Translations under genes and position numbers: made by a program
Assembly (NCBI GenBank): GCA_021018995.1
Contig: CM037593.1
Span: forward strand, 34,919,810-34,983,809
Origin: Chloranthus sessilifolius
Taxonomy: Eukaryota > Streptophyta > Magnoliopsida > Chloranthales > Chloranthaceae
Direction: 5' to 3'
Length of the DNA: 64,000 nucleotides
In this document: piece by piece, positions 44,486 to 54,480 of the stretch
How the letters are laid out: every line of letters begins with the position of its first letter
Numbering within the stretch: position 1 is the first letter of the stretch
Notes under the pieces: model-generated
What the model was told of the DNA's origin: nothing
What the model saw: only the letters and a program-made list of their open reading frames with translations
Database searches by the model: none

Positions 44486-47400
44486 GTGGATTACACATCT
44501 ATAAGAAGGGAAGCGACGTGTCATACGAAGCTTGAGTGTTGATAGACCCGGGGTCTACCCACTCATTTGTTACACCTCGCTTCACAAAGAAGATGAAGGT
44601 CGACCCAGAGGAGTTAGACTTCATTTTAACTGTGACAGTTCCTACTGGGAAAGCGGTCGATACCGAGAAGGGTTGCAACTCCGTGATCGTGAGGGTCATG
44701 GATGGGAGCGATTTTGAGCTACCCGCGAACCTAATTCTGTTAGATATGCAAGGATTCGACGTGATCCTTGGCATGGATTGGCTATCGACTCACTGTGCGA
44801 TGGTAGATTGCAAGAACAAAATTGTCACTTTTAGACCGAATACAAGGAGATCTGTTATGACTCGGATTTTTAAAACCCAAATCTTGTGGCCTTAGATGGG
44901 GTGGACTACCAAAAATGGTGTGCAAGCTTTATACCCTATCACTAACTCAAGACCGAACTAAAAGAGAAACAACTTAATTTAAATTAGTGCAATCTGGCAC
45001 CCGAATCCACTCTAAGGCAACTTTCTATATTTTAAAATAGTAAAGTTAAATTGGACTCTTTCTTTTTATAACATTTGTTGACTTACTAAGTTGGTCTCCC
45101 TCTCCTTCCATATACAATAGCCTCACTCTTTCTCCCTCGCTCTATCGTCCTCCTCTCCCAAAAATCCATCAAGACCCAAGCAGTTTTCTCTCTCCTTCGT
45201 CTATACTGTAGCCACACATTGCAAGCAGCCAAGCCTCCCTTCCTCTCTTTCTCTCTCTCTCTCTTGAAGCCCCACACTAGCCTGAGTACCCAATTTGAAA
45301 CCCCTCTCTCTCGTCTACCCAAGCAGCCAATAGCAAGCCCCAATTAATCACCTCCTCTCAAAATCTCTCTCCCTTTCTCAAATGAAAAGCCCATCACTCC
45401 ACCAACCTTTTGGCTATGCTTGGAACCGAAATCTCTCACATACAAGGCTTGGATTATGAGATCATTGAACATGATCTGTTTAGGCATGACTAGAGGTGTA
45501 GATCTAAAGTTGAAGTGTTACAGTAGGTAGCGCTCAAATGGTCGTTGGCCTTCCTTGTTGAGATCCTAATTGGGGTCATTGCTTCTCTCATCAACCTTGC
45601 TGTCAAAAATATCGCAGGCATGAAGCTGCTTGCTGTAATGGGCTTAATCAATCAAGAAAGGTATCTTGCCGGCTTCATTACTTCAGCGGCATAAGTCTAG
45701 CTCTGCCCACAGTTGCTGCTAGCCTCTATGTTTTAATTTCAGCCACACAACAGCCCACCTTCATCTTCTTCTTCTCCTTTTTAGGCCAACCACAACCATG
45801 CCTCTTTCTCATCTTCCCTGGTGCAGCTACCAAACTCCACTACTTCTTCAATGAGATCGACGTCCGAGCAACACCACGGGTTGGACCACCATCATAATAG
45901 CAACTCTCTATCCGAGTCTAAACACGCAACAACAAGGAACCCAATTGTTTTTACGGATTCAATCATAAGGAAAGTTTTTAATTTTGAGATGGCTCGAGTA
46001 AATCGACGCTCCGATCGTCAATCGACACCAACCTGAACTGTCACAAAACCAATCGTTCACGCTTCAACAAGTGGGTGCCCTTCTATCCATCCAAATCTAC
46101 ACATTTACATTTTTTTTTAAATGTGATGAATATATATATGATGAATTTAGAAAAACTAAAAATTTTTGTTGATTTTGTGTGGATTCACAAAACGGTTATG
46201 GTCAAAGGGTTGACCTTATGGTTGAACCCATCGGCCGAGAACTATAATGCACATTTCCCTTCCACATGGCACCCAAGTGTGCCGATAAATAGATCCCACA
46301 TCAAGAATGGACTGCTGCCCTATTTTATTTTGTTGTGCACTCGATGTGGAGGATTAAGTTTGACCGTTTCAATCTTGAGGATCCGATCAGTTTCTGACCT
46401 TGGTCAAACCATAGACTCCCTATATAATTATATGCTTTATATATTTAATGGCTCACATTGATATACTTGTCCTTATTTTTATAAATTTTAGTACTCCAAA
46501 AACTTGTGAATATATTAATTTTACACTTAGAATATTTCCTGCACTTGTTTTGAAAATTTGCACATACTTTGGTCAAAGGGTCCAGTTTGACCTATTAAAT
46601 TAAACGAACCACATACCCATGAGTTAAAGCCATAAAATTAAATAAAGATCATTTGGCCATCTGTTAAATCGATGGTTAAATTGTGATTAAAACGAACACA
46701 CCTCGATAATTGTGTTTAACATGATCTTGACTCGAATCGATGACTTTCTAAATAAGGGTCCAAAGGACCAAATCAAAGGTCGAAACTTTGAGAGACCCAA
46801 ATAGCCTATATCCTGTTTATATCTATAGGTTTAGATCAATCTAAATTGGATTATATATACCATGAAAACCGTGTAATAAGGATCCAACGATCAAAACTTG
46901 TGTGAATCACACGAGAGTCAATCCTTAGCCAAATTTCACAAATGACCAGTTGGTTTTCATCAGATCGACAAGATCTATCTGATGAGACTAGTCTAACATC
47001 ACTTTGTGATATGTATTATAATACGCACGTATCATCATTATAGGTCACCTTCTTCTCTCTCTTAATGATGAGCGAGGCGACCGATTTATGCATAATATTA
47101 GCTTCCCTTATGGTTAAATGCTTTCATATTACATATTTCATTTGCTTTATGTGACATTCATCAGTTAGAAGTACGATAGGGCATATGTATGTTAAGAAAA
47201 AGAAATAAGATACGACACATGACTTTTAAGCCTTCGTCACGGTGGAGTTTCTTTCACGGTCACGTGGAACTTGGAATGTAGGCATCCATGTACGGATGCA
47301 ACACCTCTATGGGAGTATGGGCTACCACACGAAGTACATCTAGGTTACTATAGAACTCGTTCCTTAGAAAGTGTGGTTAGTGAAGTCTATCGCGCCGTGA

Positions 47401-48560
47401 CCCATTCTAATTAGTTTAAGAAAAGATGAAATATGAATATAATAAGCTACAAGATGTTAAGAAAGTGGGGACTTAAGCCCACACAAATATGAAATCGGGG
47501 CGGGGAGACCTAAGCCCAGAACCGAATAATATTATGATATATTAAGATACGCTGTGGAGGCCAGCTAAACATGAATTAAGTTTCTACACGTGTCATGTCT
47601 TGCGTGCCACCGCAAAATTCAACGTCTGCAGCCAAGGCGGGTCTTAAGGACAATATGATACGACAGTGTCTCGATTTAAGGGGACACTGATTTTTATGCG
47701 CGCAACGTCATCGGGCTTGATGGTGGTTTATGTTATGATATGGAGGTTAGGTGGTTATCGACACGTGGACCTCGCGTGATAGGCTCGAGCAGCGATTCTG
47801 GTACAGATCGTTTAAAATAAGATAAGTAAGATACGAAGTATGTTGTGTAGACGTATGAAATAATAATAAGATTTTTGATATGCCACGTAAGTTAAGTTGA
47901 CAAGACAAGTAAGAAAAGTATAAGCATTAGAAGCATCGTATGCACTGAAATCTGTTATGCTACTTCAGTTTTATTAGTTTTATAGTTATACAATGATTAT
48001 GAGAACTTTTATTATATTATTTATATGAATTTTTAAAGGTTTTATCTTCACTCACAAGGTTGCGCCCACGATCACCTGGGTAGATTGTGGTGGATCAGTT
48101 GTGCAACCCACTGAGTTTACATAATTGAGTAAACTCACCCCACCAAAAACTAACAGCTGCAGGTAAAGATATGGACTATATTGCCCAATGGACTTGATGC
48201 ATTGGAAGATGATACTGATTATAAGGGTGACGACTTGGATGATCAGCTAGACGACGTCAGGTATATATTAATTGTTTAGAAGGATCTTCTAGTAGTTGAC
48301 CGAACCTCTATTTTTGGTCAGTTTGTTTATTGGACTCAAAATTCAATGTAAGCTTATTGAAAACAATTTATAGTGTAGAAGAATTTTTGGTTCACGATTT
48401 TTGGAAGCCCAATTTTATATAAGATCTTAGAAGATATGTATGTCCGCTTATTGCCTTAACAAGCGTGCGGGGTCATGACACGGGATTCTAGGCCCTCGAG
48501 GTTGGGTAGGATTCTGGGTTGTGACAAGATCGTTCTGATTTAGAGGAGAAAGAACGACGC
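44486..48560 (+). pseudogene. Protease of element B, split by element C
   Basis: Aspartic protease: VLIDPGSTHSFVTPRF (active site region), [20 protein letters not shown], then FRPNTRRS, where element C begins. Removing C and one AGATC copy restores the frame into the protease-RT linker ([20 protein letters not shown]). The codon before VLID is TGA where Arg (CGA) is expected; another TGA follows RRSF. The coding parts are 44486-44852 and 48532-48560. Confidence 0.85.
44853..48526 (+). mobile_element. Element 'C': 3.67-kb LTR-type insertion, probable solo LTR
   Basis: TGTTATGACTCGG ... GGGTTGTGACA, flanked by the 5-bp duplication AGATC (44848-44852, 48527-48531). No internal pair of long repeats, PBS or gag/pol motif was seen, so a very long solo LTR left by recombination is the simplest reading. 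A CT-rich leader-like stretch lies at 45100-45330. Its 47030-48130 part is homologous to degraded LTR G. The short ORFs inside (45821-46036, 46075-46461) have no domain. Confidence 0.8.
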
Positions 48561-49500
48561 ACCTACCACTTATCTCGGTAGTCAGGGCCGAGCGATTGAT
48601 CAGAAAGGGGTGTAACGGATACTTAGCATTTTCTAAGGAGCAAAAAGAGGAGAAGAATGTGATCTCTGAAATAGCAGTTGTGCGAGACTTCGCCAATGTA
48701 TTTCCAGAGGAGTTACCTGGATTACCTCGAGAGAGAGAAATAGAATTCGCCATCAACTTAGCACCAGGAACGGAGCCTGTGTCTAAAGCACCATACAGAA
48801 TGGCTCCTGCTAAGTTGAAGGAGTTGAAAGAACAGCTACAAGAGTTAATGGATAAGGGGTTTGTTAGACCGAGCGTGTCTCCATGGGGAGCACCAGTCTT
48901 GTTTGTAAAGAAGAAGGATGGGTCAATGCATCTGTGCATTGACTATAGATAGTTGAACAAACTCACTATTAAAAATCGATACCCTTTGCCTAGGATAGAT
49001 GACTTATTCGATCAACTGCAAGGAGCGAAGTACTTCTCCAAGATCGATTTGAGATCTGGATACCATCAGTTGCGAGTCAAGGCAAAGGATATTTAGAAGA
49101 CTGCATTCAGGACTCGATACGGACACTATGAGTTCCTAGTGATGCCGTTTGGGTTGACAAATGCCCCGGCGTCATTCATGGATCTGATGAATAGGGTGTT
49201 TAAACCACACCTAGATACTTGCGTCATAGTGTTTGTTGACGACATCCTGATCTATTCAAAGTCAGAAGAAGAACATGAGAAACACTTAAGAGTAGCCCTA
49301 CAGACTCTACGTGAACACTAGTTATATGCCAAGCTCAGCAAATGTGAGTTTTGGTTAGAAGAAGTTAGCTTTTTGGGACATGTCGTCTCAAAGCTTGGTG
49401 TCACTGTAGATCCAGCGAAGATCGAAGCAGTAGTGAATTGGGAGCAACCAAAGACAGTGACCGACATCCGCAGTTTCCTAGGATTGGCGAGTTACTACCG
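48561..49500 (+). pseudogene. Reverse transcriptase of element B
   Basis: The linker [18 protein letters not shown] leads into [71 protein letters not shown] and the intact catalytic [11 protein letters not shown]. The connection domain starts with [11 protein letters not shown]. In-frame stops: IDYR*LNK, DI*KTAF and REH*LYAKL. The first and third read Gln in element A. RT would copy the genomic RNA into cDNA. Apart from stops, the domain is complete and colinear with A. Confidence 0.93.
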
Positions 49501-50023
49501 ACGTTTCGTTGAGGGTTTTTCAAAGATATCAGGACCACTCACAAGACTCACACGGAAGGATGCAAGGTTTGAATGGAGTGAGGCATGCGAGAAGAGTTTT
49601 CAAGAACTCAAGACGAGACTCACTTCAGCTCCAGTGTTAGCTATTCCTTCAGGCAGTGGAAGATTTGCAGTGTATAGCGATGCTTCGTATACTGGTTTGG
49701 GCTGTGTGCTTAATCAGCACAAATAGGTGATAGCATATGGGTCGAGACAGTTGAAAGAGCATGAGAAGAATTATCTGACACATGACCTGGAATTAGCAGC
49801 GGTCATTTTCGCGCTCAAGATTTAGAGACATTACTTGTACGGTGAGACGTTTGAGATTTTCACCGATCACAAGAGCCTCAGATATCTGTTTACACAGAAG
49901 GAACTAAATATGAGGCAGCGCAGATGGATGGAGTTTCTCAAGGACTATGACTGTTCCATACAGTACCATCCAGGCAAGGCTAATGTAGTAGCTGATGTCT
50001 TCAGTCGGAAGAGTTAAGCTCAA
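49501..50023 (+). pseudogene. RNase H of element B
   Basis: [15 protein letters not shown], the Glu in [35 protein letters not shown] and [18 protein letters not shown] replaces the usual ADALSR; the catalytic Asp is kept. Stops at HK*VIAYGS, ALKI*RHYL (Trp in A) and RKS*AQLA. Confidence 0.9.
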
Positions 50024-51560
50024 TTGGCTAGTTTAATTTTGGGTATGCACAGATGGAAACTGTTTAAAGATCTGGCCCTATACGATGCAAACGTTGAGTC
50101 TCAAGCTATAGGAGCCTTCTTGGCAGTGAGACTGATGATATTTGAGCATATCCATGAGCTACAGATGAAAGATCCAGCGCTAACAAAGATTCGTCAAGAT
50201 GTGACTGAAGGCATTACATTTGAGTTTTCAATCAAGGAGGATGGTTCCTTATTATTCAAGGGACACTTCTGTATTTCGGATAACGCCGATCTACGACGAA
50301 CCATTCTTGATGAATCACACAAGTCAAGCTTTGCTATCTACCCGGGAAGCACAAAGATGTATCAAGATTTGAAAAAGAACTATTGGTGGAGAGGCTTGAA
50401 ACAGGATGTGGCAGAGTACGTGTCGTGGTGTTTGACGTGCCAACAACTGAAGATTGATCATAGACATCCCGCAGGTCTATTGCAACCTCTACCTATACCG
50501 GAATGGAAGTGGGAATCGATCTCTATGGACTTCATCGTTGGATTACCACGTACTGCGAAGAAGTACAATGCCATCTGGGTAGTGGTCGACCGATTGACCA
50601 AGTTAGCGCACTTCTTGCCATATAACACGATGTACACGGTGGGAAGACTGGCAGAGCTCTATATGAAAGAGATTGCCCGTTTGCATGAGATTTCGAGTAG
50701 CATTGTTTCAGACTGTGACCCATTGTATACATCAAAGTTTTGGAAGAAATTTCAAGAAGGAATGGGAACGCGACTAGATTTCAGTACGGCATTCCATCCG
50801 CAAACTGACGGACAAACTGAGAGGGTCAATCAGATCATTGAGGACATGCTTAGGGCATGTATGTTAGAGTTACAAGGATCATGGGATCAGCATCTACCCT
50901 TAATTGAGTTTGCATACAACAACAGTTTTCAAACGAGCATTGGGATGGCACCGTATGAAGTACTTTACGAACGGCGATGTAGATCGCCCATCAATTGGGA
51001 AGAAACGGGTGAGAAATTTGTTTTGGGACCCGAAATACTTGAAGACAATGCCACCTATGTTCATATGATAAGGGCAAAACTCAAAGTGGCTCAGAGCAGA
51101 CAGAAAAGCTATGCCGATATCAAGCGGACGAGTGTAGACTTCAAGGTGGGTGAATACGTGTTTGTGAAAGTGTCACCTATGAAGGGAGTCATGAGATTAG
51201 GAAAGAGAGGGAAGCTAAGTCCCCGCTATCTTGGACCATTTGAAGTTTTGGGACGAGTAGGGAAGTTGCTTACCGCATTGGATTGCCACCGTTATTCGAT
51301 CCAGTACACAATGTCTTCCACGTATCTATGCTCAGGAAGTACCTTAATGACCCTGACCATGTGTTGAGCGGTCAAGCTTTTGAGATGCATGAGGACATGA
51401 CCATGATCGAAGAGCCGGTGGAGATTTTGGATCGAAAAGAACAAGTGTTGCGAACGAAAGTGATTCCATTAGTACTTGCTCGATGGAAGCATCATCCGGC
51501 CGAGGAAGCTACCTGGGAACGAGAGGCCGATGTGAAAGAATAATATCCGGCCTTGTTTCC
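50024..51560 (+). pseudogene. Integrase of element B with chromodomain-like tail
   Basis: A spacer follows RNase H, then the zinc region: the second His is replaced (AIYPGSTKMY; A has AIHPG), a single C-to-T change. The cysteines are in CLTCQQLK. The DDE core has Asp in MDFIVGLP, Asp in VSDCDP and Glu in TERVNQIIEDML. The C-terminus FVKVSPMKGVMRLGKRGKLS runs to GRVGKL. A frameshift near 51275 moves the rest to another frame: NVFHVSMLRKYL, VIPLVLARWKHH, EEATWEREADV. The last segment is the reduced chromodomain of Tekay-type elements. A stop precedes YPALF. There is no intron here, unlike A. Confidence 0.9.
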
Positions 51561-51842
51561 TACAACTTGAGAATCAATTGTACCCCGCAAGCATGTTGTG
51601 GATTTAAGCCATGTGTTGTAATTTAATATCGATCTTATGATCAATTTACTTAAGAGAACGGTTTATTCCACATAGGGTCTAAATTTACATAGTTGTATAC
51701 GAAATTGAAAATCCATCAGGGCCACGACATGGCCGTGATGATGTGTTTTGTAGAACCAAGGATCAGTTGGTATCATGGTTTACCAAGAAGGAAAATCAAA
51801 TAGACATGAAAACTTTTGAATATGGAAAAAATATGATCAAAA

Positions 51843-52432
51843 CCGATTAATTGATTTCAAATTGATTAGTCGATTTGGAAATTCAATTAATCGATTTTGT
51901 TCGATTAGTCAACTAGCATGTGCCAGTGACTGGAAATTTGATGAGGATTCAGGAAATGAAAGAAGGGAAATTTCGATTAATCGATTTGGGTTTCGATTAA
52001 TCGATTTTGGATTTCGATTAATCGATCTGGAGGTTCGATTAATCGAACAGCTTAGGAAATTTTGAAGAATTTGAAGAATTTAGTGTGATTTCAATTAATC
52101 GAAGAAAAATTCGATTAATCGATTTGAAATTTCGATTAATCGAACTGGAGTTCGACTAATCGAGTAACTTAAAGAATTTTGAAAATTTTGGAAGGAATGC
52201 ACGATTTCGATTAATCGATTTTGGCATTTCGATTAATCGATTTTGGCATTTCGATTAATCGACTGGCTCACGCCAGTGAGCTTTAAAACTTGAAATTTTT
52301 AACGGATACGATTTCGATTAATCGAAATGGTTTCGATTAATTGATTTTTAGTTTCGACTAATCGATTAATCCATTTTGCGCGGCTTAACCCAATTTTGAA
52401 ACTCGATTAATCGAATTTGAATTTCGATTAAT
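51843..52432. repeat. Array of TCGATTAATCGA motifs upstream of ORF3 in B
   Basis: About sixteen full or near copies over 590 bases after integrase, the same motif as in the LTRs of this element. The last copies end about a dozen bases before the TATA-like run at 52444. Confidence 0.92.
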
Positions 52433-52443
52433 TGAAGCCAGTC

Positions 52444-52608
52444 TATATATATATAAGTTGGGGTTTTGGTGCCCATTCGAAAACTTCAAGCTTTGGGCGC
52501 CATTTCTTCTTCTTCTCCAACCGGCCGAAGAGCTAGGGTTTTGGGCATTCTTCGTCGATTTCCGATCGAGATCACCTATTTTCGCATCGAAACCTAAGGT
52601 AAACCCTA
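52444..52608 (+). promoter_or_regulatory. Probable internal promoter of ORF3 in B
   Basis: TATATATATATAAG at 52444-52457, then a CT-rich TTCTTCTTCTTCTCC stretch (52505-52519). Two telo-box words follow, TAGGGTTT (52534-52541) and AAACCCTA (52601-52608), which are common in 5' regions of plant housekeeping genes. A GGTAAAC at about 52599 could be a 5' leader splice donor, but no clear acceptor was found. Confidence 0.5.
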
Positions 52609-52666
52609 GATTTGTGCCTTTTCTTTCAATTTGAGCTAACCCTCGTTTGAGCTATTTTCACCGACA

Positions 52667-54016
52667 ATGCCGCCCAAAACTCAATTGTCTTCAAAGAAGG
52701 CAACCTCTAAGCTCCTGGTTCGGCGTAAGAACGCCGCACCGCCACCACCTACCCCATCACCAGTGAGGACTCCATCACCGTCGGCATCGGAGACCACCTC
52801 CAGTTCGACGAGCACATCTTCGCGCGAGTCTTCACGCGAATTGACACCCATGCCGCCACCACCCACCAATGTGCTTCAACCCAATGAGTGGTGGGAGGCT
52901 AAAACCTTCGAGACCGACTACATCATTGACCAAACCCTATTCACCAACCCCGAGGTACCGGGCGAGACCCAATGGGCTCGCAATTACCTTCAAAATGTCG
53001 GCCTCAGCAACCTTCTGAAACCAATCCGGGGTTCCTACTACCCTAGGTTGGTTAGACTCTTCTACCAAGGGCTCGTTGATGGCCCTACCGACATTGAGGG
53101 TTGGGCATACACCATCACCCGTCGCCACATACACGAGGTACTCGAGTGTTACCTCGATTTTACACCCGAGACCACCCTCTTTCCACCCGTCGAGGAAGAG
53201 GTTAAGTTTGAGGAGATCGTCGCCCGTATGACCAACGGAAAGACGGGGTCGGGATCCTCCATTAGGAGGGTCGACCTTCCCCACTATATGTGGATGCTTG
53301 ATTCAATAATCAAGTGCAACCTTTACCCAATGCACCACGACACTGAGCGCGTAGAGAAAGTGCAACAGGCACTTTACGCGGCCTTCTGTGGCCGTTGGTT
53401 TGACGCGACCATGCTCATCCTAGAGGGGATGAGGTACATTAAGGGAAAATTGATGAAGGGCAACCTAAGGCCCAAGGAGAGGATGCCGTATGCTCGGCTC
53501 ATATCGAGCATGTTGGAGTGTTACTCCGATGCCCCCGAGTATACCATATCATCTCACGAGGTGAGGGCTACGGATTACGTGAAGCAATTCTCCATTGCTT
53601 CATGGCGCCGTAGCTACAATTTACTGAAGCGGACCATACCGGCTCCAGGTCCAGTTCCAGCGACAGCAGCAGCAGCAGTAGCACCACCACCACCCCCACC
53701 ACCACATCAGGACCCACCCGTGGGTGGGGTACACCCAGTGGAGCCTCCAGTGGAGGGGGCACCCTCCCATACCACCGCTTCACCTACGCTGCCAGCACAG
53801 TCCGCGACAGCTACGCCTACTTCATCGTACCGCCGCCGAGCACCTCATTCCGGTCCTACCATTGAGGACGTGTTGGTACGCATGGTGGCCAACAACGAAC
53901 GGATGAATCGAAGGATGGACTTCCTTATATTTCATACGCTCTGCTACATCTATCCATTAGACTACCAGTGGCGCCTGGCTCAGGAGGAGGAGGGACGAGG
54001 CGGACCGCTTCCATAG
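52667..54016 (+). CDS. Intact post-pol ORF3 of element B (449 aa, function unknown)
   Basis: ATG 52667 (MPPKTQLSSKKATSKLLVRR): basic N-terminus, Pro/Ser/Thr-rich linker (about 24-75), then a folded-looking region of about 260 residues with NEWWEAKTF, YYPRLVRLFYQGLV, RRHIHEVLECYLDF, GSGSSIRRVDLPHYMWMLDS, MPYARLISSMLE and WRRSYNLLKR. An Ala/Pro-rich stretch (about 326-390) and a helical tail (IEDVLVRMVANNERMNRRMD) follow. No signal peptide or membrane span, so it is not envelope-like. The region recalls the 'putative plant transposon protein' domain as I remember it; unverified. Element A has a broken colinear homologue. No stop in 1350 bases, unlike gag-pol. Codon use is visibly GC-richer. Confidence 0.8.
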   Translation: MPPKTQLSSKKATSKLLVRRKNAAPPPPTPSPVRTPSPSASETTSSSTSTSSRESSRELTPMPPPPTNVLQPNEWWEAKTFETDYIIDQTLFTNPEVPGETQWARNYLQNVGLSNLLKPIRGSYYPRLVRLFYQGLVDGPTDIEGWAYTITRRHIHEVLECYLDFTPETTLFPPVEEEVKFEEIVARMTNGKTGSGSSIRRVDLPHYMWMLDSIIKCNLYPMHHDTERVEKVQQALYAAFCGRWFDATMLILEGMRYIKGKLMKGNLRPKERMPYARLISSMLECYSDAPEYTISSHEVRATDYVKQFSIASWRRSYNLLKRTIPAPGPVPATAAAAVAPPPPPPPHQDPPVGGVHPVEPPVEGAPSHTTASPTLPAQSATATPTSSYRRRAPHSGPTIEDVLVRMVANNERMNRRMDFLIFHTLCYIYPLDYQWRLAQEEEGRGGPLP

Positions 54017-54467
54017 GGGTCCGATCTTCCATCCACCATCATGCTACCAACGCATCCGCGGCTTAGCACCACACGGCCAGAGCGGAGCCTAGACTTCATA
54101 GCGCCGCCACCAGACCAACAAATACCCGGCCAACTCAAGCAACCCCCAGCCCATACCTCGGCCGGTTGAGCAACCCTTATTAGACCAGCCAGGGGAGGGG
54201 ACGACGTGAGACCACGACGAGGATGTTTTTGTATGACAGACTTTGAGAGTTTTCATGTAATTAAAAAGATGTAAATAAACAAGTTATAAATTTTAGAAAT
54301 TTATGAAATATAGATCCGTTTTCTTTAGCATCTGATGTGTATGTCATTTGTTTGCTTGTATAATTGTGAAATGTGTTCGTCCTTATTGTGTGTGGGTACA
54401 CAACACCCAGGGTGCGGGGTTACCCAAACCGAACACCCTTGGGTTATTTTCGAGGATGAAAATTCCC
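54017..54467 (+). other. 3' untranslated stretch of element B
   Basis: Between the ORF3 stop and the polypurine tract. Contains a Pro-rich-like continuation with stops (54020-54180), which may be former coding sequence, then AT-rich DNA. No other feature. Confidence 0.5.
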
Positions 54468-54480
54468 AAGGTGGGGAGGA
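54468..54480 (+). other. Polypurine tract of element B
   Basis: AAGGTGGGGAGGA directly before the 3' LTR; primes plus-strand DNA synthesis. Confidence 0.85.

Noticed and set aside
45821..46461. Coding ORFs in element C
   Set aside because: No gag or pol motif; they are short ORFs in a region otherwise behaving as LTR.
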